A stretch of 64,000 bases of DNA from Pseudomonas tructae (GTDB lineage Bacteria; Pseudomonadota; Gammaproteobacteria; Pseudomonadales; Pseudomonadaceae). The position numbers were made by a program, and so were the translations under genes. The stretch covers positions 5,432,501 through 5,496,500 of the forward strand of contig NZ_CP035952.1 in assembly GCF_004214895.1 (NCBI RefSeq), in the 5' to 3' direction. This document shows positions 10,189 to 19,638 of the stretch, piece by piece (within the stretch, counting starts at the first letter, position 1; every line of letters starts with the position of its first letter). The notes beneath the pieces were generated by a model that saw only the letters and a list, made by a program, of their open reading frames with translations, made no database searches and was not told where the DNA came from.

Positions 10189-10833
10189 ATGGTTGCATCA
10201 GCCCTTCCAGCCAAGATCAAGAACATCGATAAATTGCTGGTCCATTGCCAGCGCCGCCGCTATGCGGCCAAGAGCAACATCATCTGCGCCGGTGACAAGG
10301 CCGAAACCCTGTCATTCATCATCAAGGGTTCGGTGACCATCCTCATTGAAGACGACGATGGTCACGAAATGATCATCGCCTACCTCAACAGCGGCGACTT
10401 TTTCGGGGAGCTGGGGCTTTTTGAACCGGCAGGCCAGGAGCAGCAACGCAGTGCCTGGGTCCGGGCCAAAAGTGAATGTGAGGTCGCCGAGATCAGCTAC
10501 GAGAAATTCCGCGAACTGGCCCGCCACGACCCGGACATTCTCTACGCCCTGGGCGGTCAGATGGCCCAGCGCCTGCGCAATACCACACGCAAGGTCGGTG
10601 ACCTGGCATTCTTCGACGTCACCGGCAGGGTCGCCCGCTGCTTGCTGGAGTTGTGCAAACAGCCAGATGCCATGACCCACCCGGACGGCATGCAGATCAA
10701 GATCACTCGCCAGGAGATCGGCCGGATCGTCGGTTGTTCGCGGGAAATGGTCGGCCGTGTGCTCAAGGATCTTGAAGATCGCAGCCTGGTGCACGTCAAG
10801 GGCAAGACCATGGTGGTCTTCGGCACCCGTTAA
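10189..10833 (+). CDS. vfr: cAMP-binding transcriptional regulator Vfr/Crp
   Basis: A CRP-family global regulator of 214 residues, very close to P. aeruginosa Vfr. It has an N-terminal cyclic-nucleotide-binding domain ([34 protein letters not shown] in outline), a dimerisation helix, and a C-terminal helix-turn-helix [20 protein letters not shown]. In P. putida the orthologue is called Crp and has little role in carbon catabolite control, unlike in enterics. Its stop overlaps the stop of the converging lipoate-ligase-like gene by 4 bp. Confidence 0.96.
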   Translation: MVASALPAKIKNIDKLLVHCQRRRYAAKSNIICAGDKAETLSFIIKGSVTILIEDDDGHEMIIAYLNSGDFFGELGLFEPAGQEQQRSAWVRAKSECEVAEISYEKFRELARHDPDILYALGGQMAQRLRNTTRKVGDLAFFDVTGRVARCLLELCKQPDAMTHPDGMQIKITRQEIGRIVGCSREMVGRVLKDLEDRSLVHVKGKTMVVFGTR

Positions 10834-11534
10834 TCGCGGGCGATACCCTTGATCACCTCAGCGTAGGCCTGGCCGAGGCGTTCGAGCAGCGGTGCATCGG
10901 GCACCACTTCGTGCAAGGCGATGTGGCTATCAGCCAGGCAACGCTGCTCCAGGCCGCAACACTCATTGAAACGGTTGACCGCGGCCACCATCGACTCGCG
11001 CTCGTTATCCAGCAGCAGCGCGCCATGCACCAGCACCACCGCACGCTTACCACCCAGGCCCTGACGCCAGCGCTGGGCAGTGCCGACCAGTTTGCGGCCA
11101 TTGAGGTTGACGTTGTAGCGTCCATCACAGAATGCCCCCTCGATTTCCCCCACCGATGCCAGCCCGCCCCATTCGCGCAGCACCTCACACAACGGCAGGC
11201 ACAGGCGCTCGTAGGCATTTTCAATGCGACCGTGGTCGCCTTCGCTTTTCGGCGCGACGTACACCAGGGCAATGTTGATCACCGCAGACGACTGCGGCAC
11301 CGGCTCACCACCGGTTTCGCGCAACAAAACCGGCCAGCCGGCGATTGCCAGCTCTGCGCAGGCGGCCTCGAAACCGTCCAGGCGGCTCATGCGCCGGGGC
11401 ATGACCAAGGCATGGTCAGTTGGACGCCAAAACATCAGGCCATAGTCCTTTTCGCCTTTGCATACCGCCGCCAGCAGCGCCTGCTCGGCCTGCAGCCCGG
11501 CCTCGACAGTGACATCAACCACTTGATCAGTCAT
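10830..11534 (-). CDS. Lipoate-protein ligase A-like (BPL/LPL fold) protein
   Basis: A 234-residue protein with the biotin/lipoyl ligase fold. The catalytic-lysine motif is visible as [13 protein letters not shown] (Lys148). The usual lipoyl-binding signature RRxSGGGAVYHD is replaced by [13 protein letters not shown] at residues 71-83, and no C-terminal accessory domain is present. It may ligate or transfer lipoyl or octanoyl groups, or may have lost this. It sits downstream of the trpGDC unit on the same strand but after a terminator, and converges on vfr. Confidence 0.7.
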   Translation of the reverse strand: MTDQVVDVTVEAGLQAEQALLAAVCKGEKDYGLMFWRPTDHALVMPRRMSRLDGFEAACAELAIAGWPVLLRETGGEPVPQSSAVINIALVYVAPKSEGDHGRIENAYERLCLPLCEVLREWGGLASVGEIEGAFCDGRYNVNLNGRKLVGTAQRWRQGLGGKRAVVLVHGALLLDNERESMVAAVNRFNECCGLEQRCLADSHIALHEVVPDAPLLERLGQAYAEVIKGIARD

Positions 11535-11554
11535 CGCATTAACCTTGTAGGTAC

Positions 11555-11577
11555 AAAAAAGCCGGCATTGCCGGCTT
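11555..11577 (-). terminator. Intrinsic terminator of trpGDC
   Basis: On the minus strand an aagccggc/gccggctt stem with a 3-base loop is followed by a run of six T. It lies between the trpC stop and the start of the lipoate-ligase-like gene. Confidence 0.85.
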
Positions 11578-11587
11578 CAGAGTTGAA

Positions 11588-12424
11588 TCAGTCCAGGCCT
11601 TGCACCGGGTTCTGCACCGCGCGCTCCGGGAAAAACAGACGTTGCAGTTCCAGCCCCGGATGCTCGGCACGCATGAAGGCTTCGCCGACCAGGAAGGAAT
11701 AGACCTCGTTGATCTCCATCAGCTCGACATCGGCACGGTTGAGGATGCCGCTCTCGGTGATAGCCAGGCGATCACGGGGGATGCGCGGCAGCAGGTCGAG
11801 AGTGGTTTCCAGGCTGACTTCGAAGCTGTGCAGGTTACGGTTGTTGACCCCGACCAGTGGTGTATCGAGGGTCTTGAGTGCCCGCTCCAGCTCGTCGCCG
11901 TCATGCACTTCGACCAGCACATCCAGACCCACGCTTTTTGCTGTGGCAGCCAACTCGGCCATTTTCACATCATCCAGCGCCGCGACAATCAACAGAACGC
12001 AGTCAGCGCCAAGGGCCCGAGCCTCGACGATCTGATACGGATCGATCATGAAGTCCTTGCGGATCACCGGCAATTTGCACGCGGCACGCGCTTGTTGCAG
12101 GTAGGCATCAGCGCCCTGGAAATAGTCGACATCGGTCAGCACCGACAGGCAGGTCGCCCCGCCCTTCTCGTAGCTGACGGCGATGTCGGCCGGAATAAAG
12201 TTTTCGCGGATCACGCCTTTGCTGGGCGAGGCCTTCTTGATCTCGGCAATCACTGCTGGCTGCTTGCGCTTGGCCTGCTCGATCAAGGCATTGGCAAAAC
12301 CCCGTGGGGCATCGGCGACTGACGCCAGACGCTCAAGCTCCGCCAGGCTGACCCGGGCACGGCGCTCGGCCACTTCCTCGACCTTGCGGGCGAGGATTTT
12401 TTCCAGAACCGTCGGCACACTCAT
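11588..12424 (-). CDS. trpC: Indole-3-glycerol phosphate synthase
   Basis: TrpC closes the indole ring by converting CdRP to indole-3-glycerol phosphate in tryptophan synthesis. The 278-residue monofunctional TIM barrel has the N-terminal helix region ([20 protein letters not shown]), [15 protein letters not shown] with the substrate-binding lysine, and [13 protein letters not shown]. Its ATG overlaps the trpD stop by 4 bp, so the genes are translationally coupled as the last cistron of trpGDC. In Pseudomonas TrpC is not fused to TrpF. Confidence 0.97.
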   Translation of the reverse strand: MSVPTVLEKILARKVEEVAERRARVSLAELERLASVADAPRGFANALIEQAKRKQPAVIAEIKKASPSKGVIRENFIPADIAVSYEKGGATCLSVLTDVDYFQGADAYLQQARAACKLPVIRKDFMIDPYQIVEARALGADCVLLIVAALDDVKMAELAATAKSVGLDVLVEVHDGDELERALKTLDTPLVGVNNRNLHSFEVSLETTLDLLPRIPRDRLAITESGILNRADVELMEINEVYSFLVGEAFMRAEHPGLELQRLFFPERAVQNPVQGLD

Positions 12425-13470
12425 CCTTCATTCTCCTGCTTGAACACCGCGGTAAAGGCACCGAGTTCTTCGAGTTTTTCCCGGGCAAGGCCGGTGTGCA
12501 ATGCATCATGCGCCAGCTCCACGCCCTGCTTGAGGCTCATGGCGTGGTCGGCGGCGTACAGCGCAGCGCCGGCGTTAAGCACGATCATTTCCGCGGCCTT
12601 CTGGCCGTTTTCGGTCTTGCGCCGGCCCAGGGCATCGCGGATCAACTCCAGCGAGTTCGCCGGGCTTTCCACGGCCAGGCCATGCAGACTCTGGCTTTTC
12701 ATGCCGAGGTCTTCGGGTTCGACCCAGTATTCAGTGATCTGGTCATTCTTGAGTTCGGCAACAAAGGTCGGCGCGGCCAGGCTGAATTCGTCCAGGCCGT
12801 CCTTGGAATGCACCACCAGTACATGCTTGCTGCCCAGACGCTGCAGCACTTCAGCCAGCGGGCGGCACAGTGCCTGGGTGAACACGCCGACGACCTGATG
12901 CTTGACCCCGGCCGGATTCGTAAGCGGGCCGAGCATGTTGAACAGGGTGCGCAGCCCCAGGTCACGACGCGGGCCGGCGGCGAACTTCATTGCCTTGTGG
13001 TGGGTCTGGGCAAACATGAAGCCGATGCCGACGCTGTCGATGCAGCGCGCTACCTGCACCGGCGTCAGGTTCAGGTAGATACCGGCCGCTTCCAGCAGGT
13101 CGGCACTGCCGCTCTTGCCCGAGACCGCACGGTTGCCGTGCTTGGCCACGGTGCAGCCGGCGGCGGCAACGACAAAGGCCGAGGCGGTGGAAACGTTGAA
13201 GATGTTGGCGCCATCGCCGCCAGTGCCAACCACATCGACCACCTGGTCGAGAGTGTTGAGTTCGACCTTGTCGGCCAGCTCGCGCATCACGGAAACCGCA
13301 CCGACGATTTCATCGATGCTCTCGCTCTTCATGCGCATACCCATCATGAAAGCGCCGATCTGCGCCTCGCTGCATTGGCCGGTCATGATTTCGCGCATGA
13401 CATCGCGCATTTCTTCGGTGCTCAGGTCCAGGTGACCGACGATGCGGCTCAGCGCGTTCTTGATATCCAT
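12421..13470 (-). CDS. trpD: Anthranilate phosphoribosyltransferase
   Basis: TrpD transfers phosphoribose from PRPP to anthranilate. The 349-residue protein carries the PRPP-binding [21 protein letters not shown] and [21 protein letters not shown] motifs, and the length is normal for the unfused enzyme. It sits between trpG (9-bp gap) and trpC (4-bp overlap). Expression should follow the leader region upstream of trpG. Confidence 0.97.
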   Translation of the reverse strand: MDIKNALSRIVGHLDLSTEEMRDVMREIMTGQCSEAQIGAFMMGMRMKSESIDEIVGAVSVMRELADKVELNTLDQVVDVVGTGGDGANIFNVSTASAFVVAAAGCTVAKHGNRAVSGKSGSADLLEAAGIYLNLTPVQVARCIDSVGIGFMFAQTHHKAMKFAAGPRRDLGLRTLFNMLGPLTNPAGVKHQVVGVFTQALCRPLAEVLQRLGSKHVLVVHSKDGLDEFSLAAPTFVAELKNDQITEYWVEPEDLGMKSQSLHGLAVESPANSLELIRDALGRRKTENGQKAAEMIVLNAGAALYAADHAMSLKQGVELAHDALHTGLAREKLEELGAFTAVFKQENEG

Positions 13471-13479
13471 GTTCGATCC

Positions 13480-14073
13480 TTAACGGCGACCGCCGGTCTG
13501 CTTGAGGAAGTTGGCGAACAGCTCGTGGCCCTGCTCGGTGAGGATCGACTCGGGGTGGAACTGCACCCCTTCGATGTTCAGCTCTTTGTGGCGCAGGCCC
13601 ATGATCTCGTCCACCGAGTCGTCTTCAAGGGCGGTCCAGGCAGTCAGCTCCAGGCAGTCTGGCAAGGTTTCGCGCTTGACCACCAGCGAGTGATAGCGGG
13701 TCACCGTCAGCGGGTTGTTGAGGCCGGCGAACACGCCCTGGTCCTTGTGGTACACAGGGCTGGTCTTGCCATGCATCACCTGGCGGGCGCGCACCACATC
13801 ACCACCAAACGCCTGGCCGATGGACTGGTGGCCCAGGCACACGCCAAGTATCGGCAGCTTGCCTGCGAAATGCTTGATGGCCGCAAGCGACACTCCGGCT
13901 TCGGTCGGGGTGCAGGGACCCGGGGAAACAACAATGCGCTCGGGGTTCAGGGCTTCGATCTGGGCGATAGTCAGTTCGTCATTGCGAATGACCTTGACCT
14001 CTGCGCCCAACTCGCCGAGGTATTGCACGACGTTGTAGGTGAAGGAGTCATAGTTGTCGATCATCAGTAACAT
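13480..14073 (-). CDS. trpG: Anthranilate synthase component II (glutamine amidotransferase)
   Basis: TrpG supplies ammonia from glutamine to TrpE. The 197-residue class I amidotransferase has the nucleophile Cys79 in [16 protein letters not shown], and the His-Glu pair in [14 protein letters not shown]. The start [14 protein letters not shown] follows an agagg ribosome binding site. It heads trpGDC. A 28-codon Trp-containing leader ORF ends 172 bp upstream. The partner trpE lies about 2.4 kb away in a separate unit with its own leader, as is usual in Pseudomonas. Confidence 0.97.
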   Translation of the reverse strand: MLLMIDNYDSFTYNVVQYLGELGAEVKVIRNDELTIAQIEALNPERIVVSPGPCTPTEAGVSLAAIKHFAGKLPILGVCLGHQSIGQAFGGDVVRARQVMHGKTSPVYHKDQGVFAGLNNPLTVTRYHSLVVKRETLPDCLELTAWTALEDDSVDEIMGLRHKELNIEGVQFHPESILTEQGHELFANFLKQTGGRR

Positions 14074-14220
14074 CTGGGTTCAACCTCTTGCATCTACTGA
14101 CTTTGAATACATGCCTTTCGAAGTGCCTGTGCACTGTGCAACAGGTGCGAGCATCCCGGTGTGTACCAGCAAGCGCCGGCTACAGCAGGTAAAGCGTTCA
14201 GAAAGGCAAAGCGGTACAGG

Positions 14221-14234
14221 GCCGGCTAACCGGC
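14221..14234 (-). promoter_or_regulatory. Hairpin directly after the trpG leader peptide
   Basis: A GCCGG/CCGGC stem with a 4-base loop starts 11 bases after the leader stop codon in the minus-strand transcript. The following bases are pyrimidine-rich (ccctgtaccgctttgccttt on the transcript) but there is no clean T tract. It may be the attenuator or one of two alternative structures. Between here and trpG (14074-14220) I see further GC-rich inverted repeats but no gene. Confidence 0.5.
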
Positions 14235-14245
14235 AAGAGATAAAG

Positions 14246-14332
14246 TCAGGCGCGCCAACGCCAACGGGCGTGGGCCTTGATAACGCGCATCAAGAGTTTG
14301 CTGACGATCAACACGGGGTAGGTCTCGTTCAT
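14246..14332 (-). CDS. Putative trp leader peptide of the trpGDC operon
   Basis: A 28-codon ORF (ATG at 14332, TGA at 14246) begins MNETYPVLIVSKLLM and ends RVIKAHARWRWRA-stop, with two Trp codons two and four residues before Ala-stop. A gggaa ribosome binding site lies 4-5 bases upstream of the ATG. Its last 14 residues match the end of gph upstream of trpE at 11 or 12 of 14 positions. Translation through paired Trp codons next to a hairpin is the mark of attenuation, and attenuation of trpE and trpGDC has, as I recall, been reported for P. putida. The function is inferred from this structure. Confidence 0.72.
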   Translation of the reverse strand: MNETYPVLIVSKLLMRVIKAHARWRWRA

Positions 14333-14448
14333 ACGTTCCCGCACAGTAGCCTACCGGCGCGGTCCACGCAATATGACTGAGGCATGGCGAAACGCTTTAG
14401 CGATGGAAGACACGCCGAATGTTTTGCTAACGTCGCAAGGCGTCATCC

Positions 14449-14461
14449 AATAACAACAACG
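14449..14461 (+). promoter_or_regulatory. A-rich Hfq/Crc-like motif upstream of estA
   Basis: The sequence aataacaacaacgaaaaagg precedes the estA start codon and runs into its ribosome binding site (aaggat). It fits the AAnAAnAA pattern bound by Hfq with Crc in Pseudomonas to block translation during growth on preferred carbon. This is motif matching only. Confidence 0.45.
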
Positions 14462-14477
14462 AAAAAGGATCTTTGCG

Positions 14478-16400
14478 ATGTTGACTGCGCGTTCACTGTT
14501 GCCCTGTGCATTCACCCTCCTGGCCCTGGCCTGTTCCAGCGCCTATGCAGCCCCCTCCCCGTACTCAACCTTGATCGTCTTTGGCGACAGCCTAGCCGAT
14601 GCCGGCCAGTTCCCCGACTCAGGCGGGCCAGCGGGCGCTACCCAGCGCTTTACCAATCGGGTTGGGCCGACTTATGGCAACGGCGAGGCTTTTGGCGCGG
14701 TGTCGCCCATGCTGCTCGGCGCACAGCTGGGCATCGCGCCAACCGACCTGGGTGCTTCGACATCCCCGGTCAATGCCGCGCTCGGCCGCCCCGACGGCAA
14801 CAACTGGGCCGTGGGCGGCTACCGCACCGATCAGATCCTCGACTCGATCACCGGCACCTCCGATGTGATCATTCCACCGGGTAATCCTGGAGCCGGCACC
14901 GTTCTGCGTGAACGCCCGGGCTATCTGGCCGGCGGGCTGCGCGCCGATCCCAACGCGCTTTACTACCTGACCGGTGGCGGCAACGATTTCCTCCAGGGCC
15001 AGATCACCAGCCCGGCAACCGCCGCCGCTGCCGCCAATCGCCTGGCCGCCAGCGCCCAGGCCCTGCAACAGGGCGGCGCGCAGTACATCATGGTCTGGCT
15101 GCTGCCTGACCTGGGCCTGACCCCGGCAATCAACGGCACGCCAATGCAGGGCCCGGCTTCGCAGTTGAGCAGCATCTTCAACCAGCAACTGGTTGGCCAA
15201 CTGAGTCAGATTGATGCCCAAATCATTCCACTCAACGTGCCGCTGCTACTGCAGGAGGCCCTGGCCTCCCCGGCGCAGTTCGGCCTGGCCACAGGTCAAA
15301 ACCTGGTCGGCACCTGCTTCAGTGGCAATGGCTGTGTGCAGAACGCAACCTACGGGATCAACGGCGCCACGCCCGACCCAAGCAAGCTGCTGTTCAACGA
15401 TTCGGTCCACCCCACCACTGCCGGGCAGGAGCTGATCGCCGACTACGCCTTCTCGATCCTCTCCGCGCCCTGGGAGCTGACGCTGTTACCAGAAATGGCC
15501 CACGCCAGCCTACGTGCGCATCAGGATGAGCTGCGCAACCAGTGGCAAGGTAGCTGGCAGCCGGTTGGTCAATGGCAGGCCATCGTTGCCGCCGGTGGGC
15601 AAAACCTGGATATCGACAGCCAGCGCAGCTCCGCAAGTGCCGATGGCCATGGCTACAACCTGACCCTGGGCGGCAGTTATCGCCTGGATGATGCCTGGCG
15701 CATTGGCGTGGCTACCGGCGTTTACCAGCAAAAGCTCGAAGCTGGCCAGCAGGACTCCGACTACAAGCTCGACAGTTATCTGGCGAGCGCCTTCGTCCAG
15801 TTCCAGCAGAACCAGTGGTGGGCTGATGCCGCCCTGACCGGCGGGCATCTTGACTACAGCGATCTGAAGCGCACCTTCGCCCTGGGCGTGAACGATCGTA
15901 GCGAGAAAGGTGATACCGATGGCGAGCTGTGGGCCTTTGCCGCGCGGCTGGGCTATGACCTGGCGGCTCCCGACAGCCAGTGGAGCCTGTCGCCTTTCGT
16001 CAGCGCCGACTATGCGCGGGTGAAAGTCGATGGCTATGCGGAGAAAGGCAGCCGCGCTACAGCCTTGAGCTTCGACGATCAGGACCGTGAATCGCGGCGC
16101 CTGGGCCTGGGTTTGCAGGGTAAATATCAGGCCGGGCCAAGCACCTTGCTGTTCGCCGAAGTGGCGCACGAACACGAGTTCGAAGACGACCGCCAGGACC
16201 TGACCATCCATCTCAACAGCCTGCCGGGCAACGACTTCACTCTGACCGGCTACACCCCGCAGAGCAATCTGAATCGGGCAACTCTGGGCTTGAGCCAGAC
16301 CCTGGTGCCGGGGCTGGCCCTGCGCGGCAGCTACAACTGGCGCAAAAGTGACGAGTTGACCCAGCAAGGAATCAACCTGGCATTAAGCCTGGCGTTCTAG
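14478..16400 (+). CDS. estA: EstA-type autotransporter esterase (GDSL family)
   Basis: An outer-membrane esterase displayed on the cell surface; in P. aeruginosa EstA affects rhamnolipid production and motility. The 640-residue protein has a signal peptide ending SSAYA-AP (about residue 24), an N-terminal SGNH hydrolase domain with nucleophile Ser38 in [14 protein letters not shown], and the Asp/His pair in [12 protein letters not shown], and a C-terminal autotransporter beta-barrel from about residue 370. The last residues LALSLAF end in Phe, as outer-membrane barrels do. It lies alone between trpG (divergent) and trpE (convergent). The P. putida orthologue is also called EstP. Confidence 0.93.
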   Translation: MLTARSLLPCAFTLLALACSSAYAAPSPYSTLIVFGDSLADAGQFPDSGGPAGATQRFTNRVGPTYGNGEAFGAVSPMLLGAQLGIAPTDLGASTSPVNAALGRPDGNNWAVGGYRTDQILDSITGTSDVIIPPGNPGAGTVLRERPGYLAGGLRADPNALYYLTGGGNDFLQGQITSPATAAAAANRLAASAQALQQGGAQYIMVWLLPDLGLTPAINGTPMQGPASQLSSIFNQQLVGQLSQIDAQIIPLNVPLLLQEALASPAQFGLATGQNLVGTCFSGNGCVQNATYGINGATPDPSKLLFNDSVHPTTAGQELIADYAFSILSAPWELTLLPEMAHASLRAHQDELRNQWQGSWQPVGQWQAIVAAGGQNLDIDSQRSSASADGHGYNLTLGGSYRLDDAWRIGVATGVYQQKLEAGQQDSDYKLDSYLASAFVQFQQNQWWADAALTGGHLDYSDLKRTFALGVNDRSEKGDTDGELWAFAARLGYDLAAPDSQWSLSPFVSADYARVKVDGYAEKGSRATALSFDDQDRESRRLGLGLQGKYQAGPSTLLFAEVAHEHEFEDDRQDLTIHLNSLPGNDFTLTGYTPQSNLNRATLGLSQTLVPGLALRGSYNWRKSDELTQQGINLALSLAF

Positions 16401-16409
16401 AGAAGGAAA

Positions 16410-16436
16410 ACGGCGCCTGCCACAAGCAGGCGCCGT
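16410..16436. terminator. Terminator between estA and trpE
   Basis: An 11-bp perfect stem (acggcgcctgc, loop cacaa, gcaggcgccgt) lies between the convergent stops. On the minus strand it is followed by ttttcc, so it most clearly ends trpE transcripts; on the plus strand no T run follows. Confidence 0.75.
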
Positions 16437-16444
16437 GGATCAGG

Positions 16445-17926
16445 TTAGCTACGTGGCGTCTGCTCGGCCAGCGCCACTGCGCGGAACATCGCCCGGCGCT
16501 TGTTGATGGTTTCTTCCCATTCAAGCGCAGGCACCGAATCGGCAACGATCCCGCCACCGGCCTGCACATGCAGCTCGCCGTCCTTGATCACCGCGGTACG
16601 GATGGCAATCGCGGTGTCCATGTTGCCGTTCCAGGCAAAGTACCCCACCGCACCGCCGTAGACGCCGCGTTTGACGGGCTCCAGCTCGTCGATGATTTCC
16701 ATCGCACGGATTTTCGGTGCGCCGGACAAGGTGCCGGCCGGCAGGATGGCGCGCAGGGCATCCATGGCGCTCAGACCCTGTTTCAGCTCACCGGTCACGT
16801 TGGAAACGATGTGCATGACGTTGGAGTAACGCTCGATCACCATTTTCTCGGTGACTTTGACCGAACCGGTCTCGGAGACCCGCCCTGCGTCGTTGCGACC
16901 CAGGTCGATGAGCATCAGGTGCTCGGCGATTTCCTTGTCGTCGGACAGCAGGTCTTCTTCCAGCGCGCGGTCAGCCTCTTCGCTGGCACCACGTGGCCGG
17001 GTTCCGGCGATCGGGCGCACGGTGACCAGGTTGTCCTCGACCCGCACCAGCACTTCCGGCGAGCTGCCCACGACGTGGAAGTCGCCGAAGTTGAAGAAGT
17101 ACATGTATGGCGTCGGGTTGAAGCAGCGCAGCGCCCGGTACAGGTCGATCGGCGCCGCCTTGAAGTCGATGGACATGCGTTGCGACGGCACCACCTGCAT
17201 GCAGTCACCAGCAAGGATGTACTCCTTGATGGTATCGACCGCCCGCTCGTAGTCGCTCTGGGTAAAGCTTGAGCGGAATTCGGGCTCTGCCGGCAATGGC
17301 CCACCCAGGTCCAGGCCGCGACGCGGAGCCAGGGGCTGGCGCAACTGCTCAAGCAGGCTATCAAGGCGCGCCAGGCCGTTTTCGTAGGCGTGCTCCTGCG
17401 CCGGATCGGCCAGCACGATCGCATGCATCTTGCCCGCCAGGTTATCGAACACCACCACGGCATCGGACACCATCAGCAGGATGTCCGGCACGCCCAGCGG
17501 ATCGGGATTGGGGCACTTGCCCAGGCGCCGCTCGACATAACGCACGCAGTCATAACCGAAGTATCCGACCAGGCCACCGTTGAAGCGCGGCAGGCCAGCA
17601 ATGGTCGGCACCTGGTAGCGCTCCTTGAAGGCTTCGACGAACGCCAGCGGGTCTTCCACTTCATGCTGCTCGATCAGTTCACCGTCGTGGGTGATCCGCA
17701 CCTGATGATCGTGCACACGCAACACGGTGCGGCACGGCAGGCCGATGATCGAGTAACGCCCCCACTTCTCACCGCCCTGCACCGATTCGAGCAGGTAGGA
17801 GTTGGGCTGGTCAGCCAGTTTCAGGTAGATCGACAGCGGAGTGTCGAAGTCGGCCAGGGTCTCGCAGGCCAGGGGGATGCGGTTGTAGCCGGCAGCGGCC
17901 AGGCGCAGGAATTCTTCGCGGGTCAT
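16445..17926 (-). CDS. trpE: Anthranilate synthase component I
   Basis: TrpE converts chorismate and ammonia to anthranilate, the first committed step of tryptophan synthesis. The 493-residue protein has the LLES tryptophan-feedback motif at residues 45-48, the chorismate-binding core ([21 protein letters not shown] [13 protein letters not shown]) and [16 protein letters not shown]. This is the biosynthetic rather than the phenazine or PQS type. The start codon follows a cgagg site. Upstream, gph ends 69 bases before the ATG with two Trp codons, and a hairpin lies in the gap, so expression is likely set by attenuation. Confidence 0.97.
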   Translation of the reverse strand: MTREEFLRLAAAGYNRIPLACETLADFDTPLSIYLKLADQPNSYLLESVQGGEKWGRYSIIGLPCRTVLRVHDHQVRITHDGELIEQHEVEDPLAFVEAFKERYQVPTIAGLPRFNGGLVGYFGYDCVRYVERRLGKCPNPDPLGVPDILLMVSDAVVVFDNLAGKMHAIVLADPAQEHAYENGLARLDSLLEQLRQPLAPRRGLDLGGPLPAEPEFRSSFTQSDYERAVDTIKEYILAGDCMQVVPSQRMSIDFKAAPIDLYRALRCFNPTPYMYFFNFGDFHVVGSSPEVLVRVEDNLVTVRPIAGTRPRGASEEADRALEEDLLSDDKEIAEHLMLIDLGRNDAGRVSETGSVKVTEKMVIERYSNVMHIVSNVTGELKQGLSAMDALRAILPAGTLSGAPKIRAMEIIDELEPVKRGVYGGAVGYFAWNGNMDTAIAIRTAVIKDGELHVQAGGGIVADSVPALEWEETINKRRAMFRAVALAEQTPRS

Positions 17927-17970
17927 GATAGCCTCGTGGCAAGCAGCAGATGGGTCAGGCAGGCAAGCAG

Positions 17971-17986
17971 GCCGGCATAGGCCGGC
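17971..17986 (-). promoter_or_regulatory. Hairpin between the gph/leader stop and trpE
   Basis: A perfect GCCGGC/GCCGGC stem with a 4-base loop lies 9 bases after the gph stop in the minus-strand transcript, 45 bases before the trpE start. A matching GCCGG hairpin follows the trpG leader. There is no T tract. The GGCCT next to the stem could pair with the AGGCT around the trpE ribosome binding site, so control at translation is as possible as termination. Confidence 0.5.
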
Positions 17987-17995
17987 AGACGGCAG

Positions 17996-18040
17996 TCAGG
18001 CGCGCCAACGCCAGCGGGCCAGGGCCTTGATGACTTTCAT
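17996..18040 (-). CDS. Trp-codon leader segment of trpE, embedded in the gph C-terminus
   Basis: The last 14 codons of gph read [18 protein letters not shown], and an internal in-frame ATG at 18040 could start them as a separate peptide. The match to the end of the trpG leader (RVIKAHARWRWRA) shows that this is a leader-type sequence and not ordinary phosphatase. No strong ribosome binding site precedes the internal ATG, so ribosomes finishing gph may themselves be the sensor. Whether the separate peptide is made is unknown. Confidence 0.5.
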   Translation of the reverse strand: MKVIKALARWRWRA

Positions 18041-18814
18041 CCAGAGTTTGCCGGTAACCGCCACGATGGAATCTCGATCTGAGGAGGATGGAACGTCCGC
18101 CAACGTTATCCCAGTGGCCGGATCTAAGCAACCAGGCAACAGCGCACGCAGATCATCGATGACCAGGCACGGCGCTTCTTCACTGATCGGCCGGCCATGG
18201 TTGTAGCCATAGCTCAAGCCGACACACTTGACCCCGGCAGCTTTGGCCGCGAGCACATCGCTGCGCGAGTCGCCGACAAACAGGGCCTGTTCAGGTGCGA
18301 CGCTGGCCATCTTCATGACAAACAGCAATGCAGCCGGGTCGGGCTTTTTCTGCGGCAGGGTGTCGCCACCGATGATCCAGCGGAAGTAGCGACCGATTTT
18401 CATCTGGTCGAGCAAAGGCGCAACGAAGCGCTCGGGCTTGTTGGTGATCAGGGCCATTTCCACGCCCTGTTTGTGCAACCACTTGAGGGTGTCGCGCACC
18501 CCCGGATAGACCACCGTCAGCTCATGACTGTCGGCGTAGGCCTGCATGAACAGCTCCAGGCCTCGTTCGGCTTCGACGTCATCCACCGACTGGTGGTCGA
18601 TGCCGCCGGCCAGGGCGCGGCGCACCAGCACCGGCGCACCATTGCCGACCCAGTGGCGTACCGCCTCAAGGCCAGCGGGCTGACGGCCCATCGCGAGCAG
18701 CATGTTATCCACCGCCGCTGCCAGGTCGGGTACCGAATCGATCAGGGTACCGTCCAGATCAAACATCACCAGTTTGGGCAGGGCGTCGGGGAACAGCTGC
18801 TCGAAGCCACTCAT
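17996..18814 (-). CDS. gph: Phosphoglycolate phosphatase with a Trp-leader C-terminus
   Basis: A HAD-superfamily hydrolase of 272 residues that removes 2-phosphoglycolate formed by DNA repair or oxygenase chemistry. Motif I is [15 protein letters not shown], motif [11 protein letters not shown], and motif [13 protein letters not shown] with [15 protein letters not shown]. Enteric Gph is about 250 residues; the extra C-terminal tail ends in RWRWRA and duplicates the trpG leader. The start overlaps the rpe stop by 4 bp, as in rpe-gph-trpE operons. The rpe neighbour makes Gph more likely than the paralogous MurNAc-6-P phosphatase MupP. Confidence 0.92.
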   Translation of the reverse strand: MSGFEQLFPDALPKLVMFDLDGTLIDSVPDLAAAVDNMLLAMGRQPAGLEAVRHWVGNGAPVLVRRALAGGIDHQSVDDVEAERGLELFMQAYADSHELTVVYPGVRDTLKWLHKQGVEMALITNKPERFVAPLLDQMKIGRYFRWIIGGDTLPQKKPDPAALLFVMKMASVAPEQALFVGDSRSDVLAAKAAGVKCVGLSYGYNHGRPISEEAPCLVIDDLRALLPGCLDPATGITLADVPSSSDRDSIVAVTGKLWMKVIKALARWRWRA

Positions 18815-19485
18815 GGGCGGGCCAGGGCCAGTTCAGCGCGCATCTTGGCGATCACCTCGCGGTAGTCCGGGGTGTTGAAGATCGCGGAGCCGGCGACGAA
18901 GGTGTCGGCGCCTGCTGCCGCGATTTCACGGATGTTGTTGACGTTCACCCCGCCGTCGATCTCCAGACGGATGTCACGCCCGCTGGCATCGATCAGCGCA
19001 CGGGCTTCGCGCAGCTTGTGGAGGGTGCCGGGGATGAACTTCTGGCCACCGAAGCCTGGGTTGACGCTCATCAACAGGATCATGTCGACCTTGTCCATCA
19101 CGTATTTGAGGGTGTCGAGCGGGGTTGCCGGGTTGAATACCAGGCCGGCCTTGCAACCACCGTCGCGAATCAACTGTAGCGAACGATCGATGTGCAGGGT
19201 GGCTTCCGGATGGAAGGTGATGTAACTGGCACCCGCGTCGATGAAATCGCCAATGATGCGGTCGACCGGGCTGACCATCAGGTGCACGTCGATCGGTGCA
19301 GTAACGCCGTACTTGCGCAGGGCCGTGCAGACCATCGGGCCGATGGTCAGGTTGGGCACGTAGTGGTTGTCCATCACATCGAAGTGAACGATGTCGGCAC
19401 CGGCGGCCAGGACATTGTCGACTTCCTCGCCCAGGCGGGCGAAGTCGGCAGAGAGAATCGAGGGGGCAATAGCGTAGGGCTGCAT
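18811..19485 (-). CDS. rpe: Ribulose-phosphate 3-epimerase
   Basis: Interconverts ribulose-5-phosphate and xylulose-5-phosphate in the pentose phosphate pathway. The 224-residue TIM barrel begins [17 protein letters not shown] and carries [34 protein letters not shown] and LEIDGGVN, which hold the metal and substrate ligands. It is the first gene of the rpe-gph-trpE unit, so tryptophan control may act inside an operon that also carries sugar metabolism genes. A REP pair lies upstream. Confidence 0.97.
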   Translation of the reverse strand: MQPYAIAPSILSADFARLGEEVDNVLAAGADIVHFDVMDNHYVPNLTIGPMVCTALRKYGVTAPIDVHLMVSPVDRIIGDFIDAGASYITFHPEATLHIDRSLQLIRDGGCKAGLVFNPATPLDTLKYVMDKVDMILLMSVNPGFGGQKFIPGTLHKLREARALIDASGRDIRLEIDGGVNVNNIREIAAAGADTFVAGSAIFNTPDYREVIAKMRAELALARP

Positions 19486-19576
19486 GGCGCACCTGAAGGC
19501 AGAATCACAGTGGCGCGCATTGTACCTCAGGCAAACGCTCAGGGGCTGACCGGTATCAAGGCGGTCGACGGGTGCT

Positions 19577-19632
19577 CATCGCGGGGCAAGCCCGCTCCTA
19601 CAAACTTGTGGGAGAGGGCTTGCCCCGCGATA
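19577..19632. repeat. REP element pair (P. putida type), inverted
   Basis: Two inverted copies, atcgcggggcaagcccgctc and gggagagggcttgccccgcg, are separated by a few bases. They lie between the rpe start region and the stop of the downstream ABC permease, both on the minus strand. Confidence 0.85.
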
Positions 19633-19638
19633 GAGGTT

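Noticed and set aside
12496..14070. A plus-strand open frame of 524 codons over trpD and trpG
   Set aside because: It is antisense to two certain genes in a high-GC genome, has biased His/Gln/Ala-rich composition typical of shadow frames, and no ribosome binding site or known motif.
17996..18814. Calling the HAD phosphatase MupP (MurNAc-6-phosphate phosphatase)
   Set aside because: The rpe-gph-trpE order is that of true gph; MupP is a separate paralogue elsewhere in Pseudomonas genomes.
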